Assembly: GCF_040954835.1 (NCBI RefSeq)
Contig: NC_090707.1
Location: forward strand, 23,392,570 to 23,456,569
Direction: 5' to 3'
Source: Lepisosteus oculatus
Taxonomy: Eukaryota; Chordata; Actinopteri; Semionotiformes; Lepisosteidae
DNA length: 64,000 nucleotides
Positions 38,601-46,835 of the stretch are shown here, in pieces (the first letter of the stretch is position 1; every line of letters starts with the position of its first letter). Below the pieces are notes generated by a model. That model had not been told where the DNA came from. It did no database searches and saw nothing but the letters and a program-made list of their open reading frames with translations. A program made the translations under genes and the position numbers.

Positions 38601-38767
38601 TTTTATTCCTCATGTTTTGTATCTGTGGTCTTCTGCAGGTGCCTGTAGCCTCCTGGTTCGATGACATGTCTGATACAGAGCTGCTTGATCTCATTCCTTT
38701 CTTTGAGAGACTGAGTAAGGTGGAGGATGTCTACACAGTACTCAAGCAACAGAGGACTATAAGCTAA
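3972..38767 (+). CDS. ctdsp1: CTD small phosphatase 1 (whole gene, 7 coding exons)
   Basis: Seven exons with GT-AG junctions (3972-4047, 26328-26479, 29059-29160, 35632-35688, 36937-37029, 37832-38017, 38639-38767) join in frame into 264 residues; human CTDSP1 has 261. The family is the HAD-type small CTD phosphatases, which remove phosphate from Ser5 of the RNA polymerase II C-terminal repeats and help silence neuronal genes with REST. Seen in the sequence: an N-terminal SIITQVS segment, a cysteine cluster FCCFC (47-51), the DLDET motif with catalytic Asp99 and Asp101, LFTAS with Thr155, Lys193, and VDNSP with Asp209. These positions are all offset by +3 from human CTDSP1. The N-terminal phrases [11 protein letters not shown] and APLLVEENG and the region DKWGAFRSR fit CTDSP1 better than CTDSPL or CTDSP2. 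The miR-26 hairpin in intron 4 supports the family assignment. The paralogue choice rests on remembered sequences, so CTDSPL is the main alternative. Confidence 0.93.
4461..4474 (+). promoter_or_regulatory. GC box just inside ctdsp1 intron 1
   Basis: AGGGGGCGGGGCCC is a strong Sp1-type site about 415 bases after exon 1, in the only moderately GC-rich stretch nearby (4260-4520). A promoter role is a guess; no TATA element or CpG island could be fixed upstream of the ATG. Confidence 0.3.
5634..5660. repeat. Possible hAT transposon end
   Basis: CAGTGTTTCTCAACCCTTTT is the usual terminal sequence of fish and mammalian hAT elements. A matching inverted end was not found; a worn, similar phrase (CAGTGGTTCTCCACCTTGG) is at 1500. 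Relic only. Confidence 0.35.
6665..6925 (+). mobile_element. tRNA-derived SINE, body and 3' end
   Basis: Same family as the copy at 1849: ATGGAGTTTGTATGTTCTCC, TGGTAAGTTAATTGGGAAAA, TTGGCCCTGGTGTGAGTATG and CTGAATTGGATAAATCAGTTAG. Sense to ctdsp1, in intron 1. Confidence 0.75.
8355..8850 (+). mobile_element. Old 5S-derived SINE copy
   Basis: A 5S-like head (GGCTTGGTCAATACTGGGATGAGA) is followed by the shared body (TTGGATGAGATGTTAAACTGAG, CTTGGTCATTAAAGATCCCA, CAGGTGGATGCTACAC) and a worn 3' end (TTTAAAGCTCTTTTAGG). In ctdsp1 intron 1. Confidence 0.7.
8895..8975 (+). repeat. tRNA-like relic
   Basis: A-box-like TAGTGGGTAAGTC is followed by B-box-like GGGTTCTAGTCCCC at tRNA-like spacing. There is no clean acceptor stem, so this is more likely a SINE head than a tRNA gene. 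Confidence 0.4.
9721..11304 (-). mobile_element. Tc1-like DNA transposon with long inverted ends
   Basis: The ends are CAGTGGATATAAA at 9721 and its complement at 11304, flanked by TA duplications (9719-9720, 11305-11306). The terminal inverted repeats extend about 215 bases with scattered differences, so this is the long-TIR type of Tc1 element. A decayed transposase lies inside on the minus strand. Confidence 0.93.
10080..10912 (-). pseudogene. Decayed Tc1-family transposase
   Basis: The minus-strand frame opens [20 protein letters not shown] from 10912 and continues with the paired helix-turn-helix segment ([31 protein letters not shown]). The DDE core follows in another frame ([29 protein letters not shown]). 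Frame changes near 10860 and between about 10465 and 10407 break it, so it should be inactive. The DDE aspartate in the QHDNDPKH-like motif is still visible. Confidence 0.88.
11987..12566 (+). mobile_element. 5S rRNA-derived SINE, near full length
   Basis: The head (TATCACCCTG ... GAGCCTGGTCAGTACCTGGATG ... CCTGGGAA) follows the 5S rRNA internal promoter region. The body (GATGAGATGTAAAACTGAGG, GTGTCCTGGCCAAATT, TGCATCATCCAGGTGG) and the 3' end (TACCTGTAAAGCACTT, GAGTGGAGTGTC) are shared with the copies at 54570, 29558 and others. The tail has short ATT repeats. Confidence 0.85.
12710..14620 (-). repeat. Long dispersed repeat, class uncertain
   Basis: AT-rich sequence that recurs in part at 16620 and 55225: CCTGAATGAAGCCAAGGTATCATC; CACAAAATCACC; TATCAAGTTCTTTCTGGAAAGC; TACCAGTACCTCTGCTTG (phrases shortened). 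On the minus strand it could be the 3' region of an old LINE-like element; all frames are broken. Boundaries are approximate. Confidence 0.45.
15857..15910 (+). repeat. Single arm related to the foldback repeat at 51518
   Basis: GGAACAAGTAATTGGTTTAT followed by TCCATGCTGGAAAGAGAAG matches the left arm at 51528-51556 with few changes. No second arm was found nearby. Confidence 0.5.
16620..16860 (-). repeat. Fragment of the dispersed repeat at 12710
   Basis: Shares ACTGCCTCCAGGTTTATTTT, TTAAAGTCCACTGATTC and CTATGCCTTTCAGACC with the related stretch near 55340-55470. Confidence 0.4.
19540..19710 (-). repeat. Fragment of a dispersed repeat
   Basis: GCTCTTCTCTGGATTGATTT, GACCAAAACTATACAAAATA and TGAGTCTGAGG look like another section of the same repeat type as at 12710. 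Weak assignment. Confidence 0.3.
23730..24010 (+). mobile_element. tRNA-derived SINE
   Basis: Same family: GGTGGCACCATGGAGCAGTG head, GTGTAGAGTTTGTGTTCTCA, AAACTGGTAGGTTAATTGAC, CCTGGTGTGAGGGTGTGCC and GGGATAGGCTGAGG, ending in the AAGCAGTTAGAAAATTG tail. Confidence 0.8.
24640..24840 (+). mobile_element. GC-rich tRNA-like SINE-type insert
   Basis: A compact GC-rich block in an AT-rich intron. It has an A-box-like TGGCTCACTGGGC and, about 40 bases on, a B box GGGTTCGAGCCCC, the pol III promoter pair of a tRNA-derived element. No other copy is seen in the window, and no mature tRNA fold with a full acceptor stem was found. Confidence 0.5.
26328..26479 (+). CDS. ctdsp1: ctdsp1 coding exon 2
   Basis: The acceptor GCCACAG opens the exon and it closes at AAA|GTAAGT (phase 1 to 0). 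It encodes residues 26-76, including the basic KKPRSRG stretch, the cysteine cluster FCCFC and the APLLVEENG segment typical of CTDSP1 and CTDSPL. In the family this cysteine cluster is linked to membrane palmitoylation (known of the family, not shown here). Confidence 0.93.
26480..29058 (+). other. ctdsp1: ctdsp1 intron 2
   Basis: Contains the MITE at 27164-27423; the rest is AT-rich without recognisable features. Confidence 0.8.
27164..27423. mobile_element. Tc1/mariner-type MITE
   Basis: The ends (CATTGCAAAATTATTCACTCC on the left; GCATACTTTCTCAAGACACTG on the right) are divergent inverse copies of the common fish Tc1 TIR, flanked by TA on both sides. About 260 bases with no coding content, in ctdsp1 intron 2. 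Confidence 0.65.
29059..29160 (+). CDS. ctdsp1: ctdsp1 coding exon 3 (catalytic DLDET)
   Basis: A pyrimidine-rich tract and CTTTGCAG precede the exon; the donor is AAG|GTAAGA; both ends are phase 0. It encodes residues 77-110. It contains [17 protein letters not shown]: Asp99 is the nucleophile and Asp101 the general acid/base of the HAD phosphatase fold. Confidence 0.95.
29558..29683 (+). mobile_element. 5S-derived SINE 3' end with (ATT)n tail
   Basis: Only the last part of the family remains (GGAGGGGAGTTCCCATTACC ... GAGTGGAGTGTCCAGAAAAG ... ATATAAGTGTAAGC), followed by an uninterrupted ATT repeat of about 40 bases. Confidence 0.85.
29641..29683 (+). repeat. (ATT)n microsatellite
   Basis: About fourteen uninterrupted ATT units at the end of a SINE. 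Likely length-polymorphic. Confidence 0.9.
30184..31318. mobile_element. Old Tc1/mariner-type non-autonomous element, interrupted
   Basis: The left end CAGTGCCTTGCAAAAGTATTCACCC is typical of fish Tc1-like TIRs (written here only as its first bases CAGTGCCTTGCAAAAG). The right end near 31288-31318 (GGGGGTGAATACTTT) is a divergent inverse copy. No transposase frame remains. Another element sits inside at 30289-30893. Confidence 0.65.
30289..30893. mobile_element. TTAA-flanked DNA transposon (Kolobok-like), non-autonomous
   Basis: A perfect 12-base inverted repeat, AGGGGAACTGCA at 30289-30300 and its complement at 30882-30893, is flanked on both sides by TTAA (30285-30288 and 30894-30897). TTAA target duplications with ends starting AG fit Kolobok; piggyBac elements usually start CC. 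The 605-base interior has a 96-codon open frame with no recognised similarity. It lies within an older Tc1-type element. Confidence 0.7.
31592..31850 (+). mobile_element. tRNA-derived SINE, second family
   Basis: Head CTGTGGCTGGAAGGTTGCC with B box GGTTCATATCCC, body GCAGAGGAATCCTGCACTG, GAGCAAGGCCCTTATCC, CATGGAGAGCAAGTTGGGG and a 3' end AATAAAGTGATCT. A different family from the copy at 1849. In ctdsp1 intron 3. Confidence 0.8.
35632..35688 (+). CDS. ctdsp1: ctdsp1 coding exon 4
   Basis: A 57-base exon of 19 codons (residues 111-129) encoding [19 protein letters not shown], almost invariant in the SCP family. The acceptor is TTTTGACAG and the donor CAG|GTAAGA. The following intron holds the miR-26 hairpin. 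Confidence 0.95.
36091..36176 (+). ncRNA. mir26: miR-26 precursor hairpin in ctdsp1 intron 4
   Basis: The 5p arm at 36104-36125 has the miR-26 seed (TTCAAGTAA) followed by TCCAGGATAGGCT. The 3p arm at 36143-36164 starts CCTATTCTGG. The arms pair along the whole mature region with one internal mismatch and two G:U pairs, leaving a 17-base loop (36126-36142); outer GGCC ends also pair. Position 12 of the mature form is C, as in miR-26a, not U as in mammalian miR-26b. Vertebrate miR-26 genes lie in introns of CTDSP1, CTDSP2 and CTDSPL, on the same strand, so it should be processed from the host transcript. miR-26 is known to repress CTDSP mRNAs and cell-cycle genes. Confidence 0.95.
36937..37029 (+). 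CDS. ctdsp1: ctdsp1 coding exon 5
   Basis: Acceptor ATCACACAG and donor AAG|GTAAGC, phase 0 at both ends. It encodes 31 residues (130-160) from [12 protein letters not shown] to the LFTASLAK core; Thr155 corresponds to the phosphate-contacting motif II threonine. Confidence 0.95.
37832..38017 (+). CDS. ctdsp1: ctdsp1 coding exon 6
   Basis: Acceptor TGTCCTAG and donor GCT|GTGTGT, phase 0 at both ends. It encodes residues 161-222, with motif III Lys193 in [12 protein letters not shown] and the IIIVDNSP motif (Asp209, Asn210). The donor is less canonical than its neighbours, but the frame and family match leave little doubt. Confidence 0.95.
38639..38767 (+). CDS. ctdsp1: ctdsp1 coding exon 7 (terminal)
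   Basis: Acceptor TTCTGCAG; it encodes [20 protein letters not shown] and the C-terminal helix region, then stops at TAA (38765-38767) after 42 codons (residues 223-264). The C-terminal tail LKQQRTIS differs from human, as expected for the least conserved end. Confidence 0.95.
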   Translation: MPVASWFDDMSDTELLDLIPFFERLSKVEDVYTVLKQQRTIS

Positions 38768-39353
38768 TGGAATCGCAAGGCTTCACAAGACAGGGCCAGT
38801 GGCTGGTGGGCACAGGCTCTACAGTGCTGCTGACAAGCTGAGTGGTTACTGCCCTTTTCTTCATGACCTACCCACAATTCCATTCACAGGAACACATGGC
38901 AGAAATGAGCTGGTAGCAGCAAAGCAGTTGCCCTTTTGGAAGAAGAATGGAGCTGCAAAGCACTTCTTAAAAATGTATAGAACATTTTAACACTTGAATA
39001 TGTGTTATTCTTTTATTTTTGTTTGCAATTTTGAGACAAGGTTGAGGGATGGGTCCCTGTCATGTTTGTTAAAGGACCAGTGGTGATCCCTTTGAAACAA
39101 TGAAAAGTAGGTCCCTTTTTTATATTTTATGATTAAAATATTTTTTACATGGAGAAATGTATATTATGTTCCCAGGCCCTGTATTGTGGGATATGTCCCA
39201 TTTATCATTCCCAGTCTTCATTGAATAATTTCTGTATACACATAAAAGCATGTATGGTGCAGTATTTGGGGTAAGGGTAAAAGACCCTTAAAAAGGCAAT
39301 CGTGCAGATGTAGCTCTAGGTGTTTTTCTTTTTACCCCTTGTGGTGTAATAAA
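38768..39353 (+). other. ctdsp1: ctdsp1 3' UTR, minimum extent to first AATAAA
   Basis: The sequence after the stop codon runs without another gene. The first canonical poly(A) signal is AATAAA at 39348-39353, with a weaker ATTAAA-like site near 39132. Longer 3' UTR forms using a later signal (for example AATAAA near 42725) cannot be excluded. Confidence 0.45.
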
Positions 39354-42300
39354 AAAAGAGAGGCAATATCACAGTATTGAAATGCCGTAATATAATCACA
39401 TCAAGCATACACTATATACAGTAGAATTATATGCCAAAGCATCCTAGTATTTTCACACTATTTTGACTGCCTTTTCTACAGTGAACCAAGTTTAAGTAAA
39501 GATAGTCCTTAACTTAAAAGCATTGTGACATCATTGCATTTAATGGTAGGGATTCTGATAATGCTAAAGTATTATAAGTGGAAGCTTATCCATGATGTAT
39601 TGTAGCATATTTTAAAAAAATGTCTACTTGCCTTAACCACGTTTTTCAGTTCTATGGAATTACTAAATCACCACAATGCCTAATTACAGTATGTTCCCTT
39701 TTTAACACATTGTCTTTAAGATCTTTAATATGTGATTAGGTAATGTCTCATATTGGCAGCACTGGAGAATAGTAACCTTGATCCAAAGAGGAGAGATGCA
39801 TATTGCAGAACCTCAACCTCAAGCTTTCTCTGGGAGGAGCATCACTGGATGCAGAGGAGATTCCAGCTTATGTTCTTTCCCCTTAAGTTCTGTCTAACAG
39901 AGAAGCTAGAAAGTGCCAATGTGGGTATTGTGAATTTTGTTTTCTACAGACTGCAATATTAAAGCTGGACATGCTGTCCAGCTGGTTGTTGTTTTCTTCA
40001 TCTGTTTAATTTTTCTTTTTTTTTTAACAGAAAAAACATTAAAAACTGCCTTCACATTCTGTTTCTTATTATCTTAGTACTGTGGTCCAGAAAAAATACC
40101 AGACAAACTTAAAAAGCAGTGTGTATGAAAATGACATTTGGTTTTTATAAGCACAATATTTTCTAATTTTCTCCAGAACTTGAATTTGTCTGCAACATTT
40201 TGGTAAGCTTGTCATTAGTGTCATTTATGTCAGTTCCATAGTAGATTATACAAGGAAAAAACCCCTAGAAATGTACGTTTTTCTTTCTGTTGTAGGCAAT
40301 TAATATGATCATGGAAGTATTTTTGAAACTTTGAAATGAATTGGAGCAGTGATCTCTGGATACTTAACCATCCACCCGTTTTATAACCATTTCCCCCAGT
40401 CAGGGTCAAATGTTGCTCTCCTAGCAAGCAGTGGGCACAAGGCAGGGTACACCAGGCCATAACAGGGCACACATACTGTACACACATACGCATATAAATT
40501 TTTTTAGGGCCAATTTTCCCTAAAGCCAATTACGTTACCAGTATTTTTTTGGATTGGGAAAGAAACCACACGAATAAGCTCCATGCCAATTGCACCCCGG
40601 GAATTGAACCTGTTGCCCTCAGCTCTGCGAGGCACCAGTACTAACCACTGCACCACTATGCGGCCCACCTACTTAACCATGTTTTAAAAAGTCATACCTA
40701 CATGCTAGTGTTAACAGTAACAGTTGTTATTGGAGCATTATATGTATAAAGAAACCCAGTAACTTCACTTGTTTAAGATCTAGAATTATGCAGTCTCAGT
40801 TTAAACCAGATCACACCTTTCATTCTCAAGAATTGCATCATTACCACTTAAGTGAAGTCAGAGTTCAATTTCACCTTCCCTCTTTCTCTGTCCTGGCCAG
40901 CTTTAATTGTGAACCTCTTTTATTTTCTTATAGAATTTTTAAAAGTAAGTGATATTTCCAAACAGGTATTTGCAATACAGGAAAGGGCAGCATATAGATG
41001 CATTCCATTTAAAGAATGTTCTACAGTCTGTGTATGCAGATGTTTTACATGAGCTTCCATTTGTAATGTTTTTATGGATGTGAGAACAGCCTTCTGCGCA
41101 GTATACAGTATCTTGTTCAGGAATTGAACAGGATAAAGCAGACACTTCACTAAAAATCCCAGTAAATCAGAAAGAAGGCTAATGTTGGGCACAAAAGATG
41201 GTACATTTTGTTGGAAACTACACCTTGTACTGTACATTTAAGACAATCCTAATTAAGGTGAGGTATGGTGCATTAGCTTTTAGTGATACGATTTTGAGTT
41301 TTTTTTATGAGAAATTGTAGTCTTTATAACCAGTCAGTACAGCTTCATGACTGTCAGAAACAAGATGTTTTTGAAGCTAGTAAATTTGTGTCTTTTTATT
41401 TGTGTAAATGTCTACATATACTGTAGATGGACTTTCAAACCTAAGCCCAAATTTTATTTTTTTCAGTTCATATATTAAAAAATAACTTTAAATAATGTGT
41501 TTGTGTTACTCTTGTCATGCCATTTAACTAATATACAAGCATAACTATGTAGTGTATGTTTGTGAAACTAAAAATGACTATATATGGTAAGGCTGCCCAT
41601 AGTATATGTAACTGTTATTTTCAATATTATACTCTTTTTGTACAAACAACAAGCATACCTACCATACACTCTGGTTAATCATTCCCAAAAAGTCATTTTT
41701 ATATATGTTGGGAATGCAATGTCATTTTCATCTCTATTGCTCTTTAAGGAACAGTACTGGGATCTTAATCATAAAGAGTAATTGAGAAAACCTTGTACCA
41801 GGGGGATGTTCTACCACAAAAATAGATTGGCAACAAAGAAGAAATAAACTGTCAGTATTAATTCCCACATTCAGTACTCTAACTTAAATCTCTGCAGATT
41901 ACTTTTTTCTGAAACATTCTTTCTCTTAAGCAGTTTTATAAACGTGGTTTCTTAATAACAGGTTGATGAGTGATAGTGCCCAAGACATATTGGAAATGAA
42001 TCCTTAAAAATATGCATCTTGACAGAAAGTTCATTTGTGTAAAGTGGAAACTATTTTTTTAAAATAGTGGTTCAGAATAAGGACTCCCCGTTGTACTTGG
42101 TCACCAAAGGAGAAACAGATACTGTGGTTGAGTTTAATTATGTGGCTTACTGCCTTTTACTGTATTTTCATTGTAATGAAACATGCAGATACAGGTGCAG
42201 TATATGAACATCTTTGGTAATTACACAGTAATACAGCAGACAATTGGCATTAATATATGGTATAATATACTTGTGATCTGGGAACACTGAGTTTAAATTA

Positions 42301-45300
42301 AAACAATTGTAACCTAGTTGTGAAAGTATTTTTATTAAAATTATTAAATGTATTTTACTGTATGGAACATGAATTATCTCATAAATGATATCATACAATC
42401 TTAACATCTTGAATGAGTGGTGTGCGTGCTTATTGTGTCTAATAGTTACCTTTAGATATTGCATATACTGTAGTTGTTACCATTGACAGATAACGATCAA
42501 GCTGTTTAAAGGTTAGGACTATATTTTTAAAAGATGTTTGTTACTTTTGGGCCCAAATGTCAATTCAATAATAGTTGCAGTCTTTTTCAACAAAAATAGG
42601 CTGAGCCTAACCCATACATTGTTTGCTTTGACATACAACACCTTCCAAGCATGTGAAAAGTTCTTGTTTTTAATATCTTTTTTTACTGGCTTATTCACTA
42701 AAAGCTACTTTGTATTTAATTGTAAATAAATATTTTGCTTTTAGACTCATAATGAAGCTGAGCTGTTATTCAGCTTGGGATTCTTCTAGTGAACTTTTAA
42801 TACCAGCCAAGAACCACTAGAGCTAAGTGAATCAGATTAGGCAGACCATCCACTGTGGCAGGCAGTTATGAGCTTAGTGCCTTATCACACTTCTCTAATT
42901 AACGCTGACTCTCTGGTTAAGGACTAAAGGACATACAAGGTCTAAGAAATGCACAGTTTTGACTTACACGCATTGGAGAAAGGGTGATTGGTAATCATTT
43001 CAGTAAAGCTTCAGATGATGAATCATTTGCAGTTCCAGACGGGGGACTTTTAGAAGAACAACAAAATATGATAATAAGAAAATAAGAATGAAAAAACCCT
43101 ATATATTTAACATCAATTGAAATATTTTCTTTTTAATCAATTTAAGCTAAAACCGTGTCAAATATGAGTTTCATAAGGAAGTATTGAAGTGAGACCTTCT
43201 CATAATGTCATAGTGGTATTTTCTGCCAAATGAAAATTTCAAAGGACCCTCTGAAAATTAACCAGAATACATTGTTACAGCTGAGACGGAGTAGATGGTG
43301 GTTATTTCAAGTGGTCTCCTACCCCATCCGGTATTTATACATTCAATATATTTTATATTGAAAAAGACTGCAACATTATAGGAATTAATGAGATCAGATG
43401 AGCCTAATAACCATACCCTTAAAGTTTCACAATGAACACATAATTTAACATCTTGAGCTTTATACATAGTTTGGTGTCTGGGAAAAACAAAACAGAAACA
43501 ACTGTAATAATACTCCTGTCTAAAGTCAAAGTTCGAGATCCTCTGAGTCAAAAAAAAACTCAACCAGTTTGCTTTTCCTATCAAGCAGGTTTTATTTTAA
43601 GAATTCAGAATCTGGAAACAACAACAAAAATGTGCTGACACTAACTCAGAAATTCAGGAAAGATTGTGAGGTGAAAGGGGGGATGTGGGAAGTTTTTTTA
43701 CAGGAAATTGGGGGGGCATCACTTCCTCTGACAGAAAAGGTTTTCTTTTAATTACATTGCATTATATTTGAAAACTGATTGCAATAACAACAGTGATCTT
43801 TCTTGCAGATAACGTTTAATACCAAATTAATTCTGAAGTAAATGTTAATGAATCTATTCTTAGTCAACATCATCTTAAACATTAACCAATTTTGGCCCAA
43901 CACACTCAAATCTTAAAACACATTAAAGTAGGACATATCATTCATTTTCAATCATACTAAAGTTACAGTATCCTATAATAGAAATAATATTTTTTATTAT
44001 ATTTCTATTATATTAATAAGATTAAAAAGTCATACAAATGCTAAGTTATGAAAAAAATCAAGAGTAGATGAATATTATGGGTTCTACACCATGTACAAAT
44101 TCATTTATTATTATGAGTACTCATTGCAAAGTTATAAAATAGGTTTTCCTTTAACCCGTCTTTTGAGCTGTAAAACGATTCATACTCAACTAATATTGAT
44201 TTCTCTTTTACAATTTAGAATTGCATTGATATTTGAATGGCATTATTATTCAGGATATAATCAGTGTGGTGACTGACTTGAAGACTAAGCAAGCAGACTT
44301 CAGATTTCATACCTCATCAGATTTTTTTATTTTTAAGTTTTATTTTACTGACTTACTGTATTACTATCACATAACTCTTGCTATTCATTTAACCGACTCC
44401 TAGAATATTTCTAGTGAATGTCAAACACTACAACATAAAAGATGAGCTTTCAATGCACATAAAATGGTGTTTTGTTGAGGAAGGGATTTGAACGATTTAA
44501 AGTTAGTATCATGTTTTGTTTAAAAGTAACTCCTTATGGTTTAATCAAGCTAAGCTAGATATTTTTTAAAGCTACGGTTTTCAAAGCAGATATTGTCAAA
44601 ATATTTTGAAGGTTATACCTGCCATCCAGTTTCTTCTTAGATTTTAATTGGTTTGTGACATAGAATAAACTGGTCCTATATGAAAAAGCATGCCCCTTTA
44701 CATTCTGTTTATATCACAATGCTGTTTTGAATGAACCCAAAGTCACAATTCAGCAACTCCTAATTTATGTTTAAACAATGTTTTTCTCCTTTCAAATAAC
44801 ACATAAATGGAATTGTGATAAATCAGGTGCATAGTACCTTAATTAAAGCAGAGCAGAACAAACCAGTGGCACTACGTTTCAAAACCATTCCACTGCCCAG
44901 TATCCTATTATTTTGGAATATGCATGAAGCATCTTATAAAATATTTTTCTTCCCCTATCTTCTCTATCTCCCAATTAAATATATAAATATACATAAATAA
45001 ATCTGTTTTTGACAATACTGTTAGAATCTTCCAGGTCGCAGACAATTCTTTGTCCTGTTTTCTGGAATTAGTCTGTGTGAAATAAAAAAAGATACATGTA
45101 AGTGAACATTCTTTAGAATTCATTTGCAGAATTTTTGAACTACAGAAAAATCTACATATTGTAAACTACTCTAAAAACTGTTCAGAATTATTTTAGTTGA
45201 AATAATATATACACCAGAAATACTCTTTAAAAATATGAATTAAAAATAGTAAATAAAATGAGTTGGCAAAAGGTGCAAGAGAGAGGTGATTTCTTGTTCT

Positions 45301-45889
45301 AGGCTGTTTCTTTTTGTTCTTGTTTTTGGAATATCTATGTTTACAATGTACTTAAAACAGATAGATGAGGTGTAAGATATATTTTAAAGTCACTAACCCC
45401 AACAAAGATGCTAAACAAAACATCTTGGGCATGTGGCTCACATTATGAGCCTGGAAGGTGCAAGTTTTAACAAGGCAAATACTATAATTTGGAACTCTAA
45501 AATTTTACTTCTTAAAGCAGAATTAGACTCTTTTTTTTAACTTTGATGATGAATACTTTTTGAATTGAGGGAAAGGACTGGTTTTCCACTGGCATCTTGG
45601 CAGTTTCAAACTAAAACTAAGTTGAATACCAATACAAAAGAGAAAATCCACATTCCAATCATTTCCTGAATCACAGTATTGATAGAAATAACTTCCTGCT
45701 TTCTGTCTTTGTTTATAAATGCCGAAACCAATGACATGGATTTTGTTAAATACACCAAAAACTCTATACAAGGCCTCAAAATACAGAATAATTCTACAGA
45801 TATGTCTGTGTTGTCTCATCGTTTCATCTAATTGTGAACTTTTTCAAATTAATCCAGCTATGTCAGGAGATAGTGGTAGTTTTGGTAAT
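39354..45889. other. Tail-to-tail intergenic region
   Basis: Lies between the ctdsp1 3' end and the last obsl1 exon found. It contains the SINE at 40368 and several possible poly(A) signals (for example near 42725). A short terminal exon of obsl1 must lie here or close to it but was not identified. No other gene recognised. Confidence 0.6.
40368..40670 (-). mobile_element. tRNA-derived SINE
   Basis: In reverse orientation: the head is at 40670 (GGGCCGCATAGTGGTGCAGT on the minus strand) with a B-box-like GGTTCAATTCC, and the tail is at 40368. It lies beyond the first poly(A) signal of ctdsp1. Confidence 0.8.
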
Positions 45890-46508
45890 TTGCAAAATCT
45901 TGTTACTGGTGAGTGTCGAGAGCGTCCTCACCAACGGGATCACCGTGTGGTATGGCAACACCTCTTCGCGAGAAAGAAAGGCATTGCAGAGAATGGTCAA
46001 TATGGCCCAGAAGATCATCGGCTGCGGTCTCACCAAGATTAAACAGCTCTATGAGGACCGCTGCCATTGTAGAATTCTGGCCATCACAGAGGACAGTCAC
46101 CATCCCGGGCATGAGCTCTTCACCCCACTGCCCTCAGGCAAGAGATATAAGAGCATACGGACACTTACCACTAGATTCTTCAATAGCTTCTATCCACAAG
46201 CAGTGAGACTGGCAAACACATTTACCCATCCCCCTCGGACCACACCTACACCATCACCATCTACCTTTTTATGATTTCTTATCTATTGCACATCTCCAGT
46301 CATTGTTTACACGTCTGTATTGTTTACATTCAAACTGTCTACATGTTTACTTGCACATTGTCTATTGTTTGTTTGTACATTGTCTTGATGCCCTGTTTGC
46401 ACTTTGTTTTGTTTTTTACACTTGTTTTACAATCGAGAGACTTTCTGTAAGTAAGAATTCCATTGTACCAGTACCGGTTACATATGGAAATAAAGTTCAA
46501 GTTCTGGT
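45890..46508 (+). mobile_element. 3' end of an L2/CR1-type LINE
   Basis: An open frame to 46274 encodes the C-terminal tail of a LINE reverse-transcriptase protein: SVLTNGITVWYGNTS, KALQRMVNMAQKIIGC, DSHHPGHELFTPLPSGKRYK. A 3' UTR follows, ending AATAAAGTTCAAGTTCTG. The element is 5'-truncated, as LINE insertions usually are. It ends about 60 bases from the donor site of the obsl1 Ig I exon, on the opposite strand. Confidence 0.85.
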
Positions 46509-46565
46509 GAGTGAGATACTTAAATTCCATGATTTAATTGTTAGTGACAAGAAAATCCTACTCAC

Positions 46566-46835
46566 CCTTGACTTTTAACCTGGCACTGCTTCGTGCTTTG
46601 CCAGTGGTGAATTTGACAAGGCCAGTCATTTCTGTTGTGGTCTTTCTGAGGGTGAGTCTGTGAACAGTGCCCATGCTCTCCAGTCGAACATCGCCGCCAT
46701 GCTGAAGGGTCTCCCCATTCAGAGTCCAGACAGGTGGTTTGATGACTGGGACAGAGATCTCACACTCAAAACATGCCTCTTCTGGAGCTCTCACCTCCAC
46801 GTCTTCTAGAACCCGGACAATCAAGATGGCCTGTT
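46566..46835 (-). CDS. obsl1: obsl1 exon, Ig domain I (last found)
   Basis: 270 bases, phase 1-1, using acceptor CCCATCTAG; a second AG five bases on would break the phase. Contains CFECEIS, PPVWTLNGETL, VHRLTLRK and a VKF F strand without Cys, ending SSARLKVK. The donor G|GTGAGT shows that at least one more exon follows at lower coordinates. Confidence 0.9.

Noticed and set aside
45523..45819. Minus-strand 98-codon frame as the obsl1 last exon
   Set aside because: Its frame does not match phase 1 from Ig I; in the needed phase it stops after one residue.
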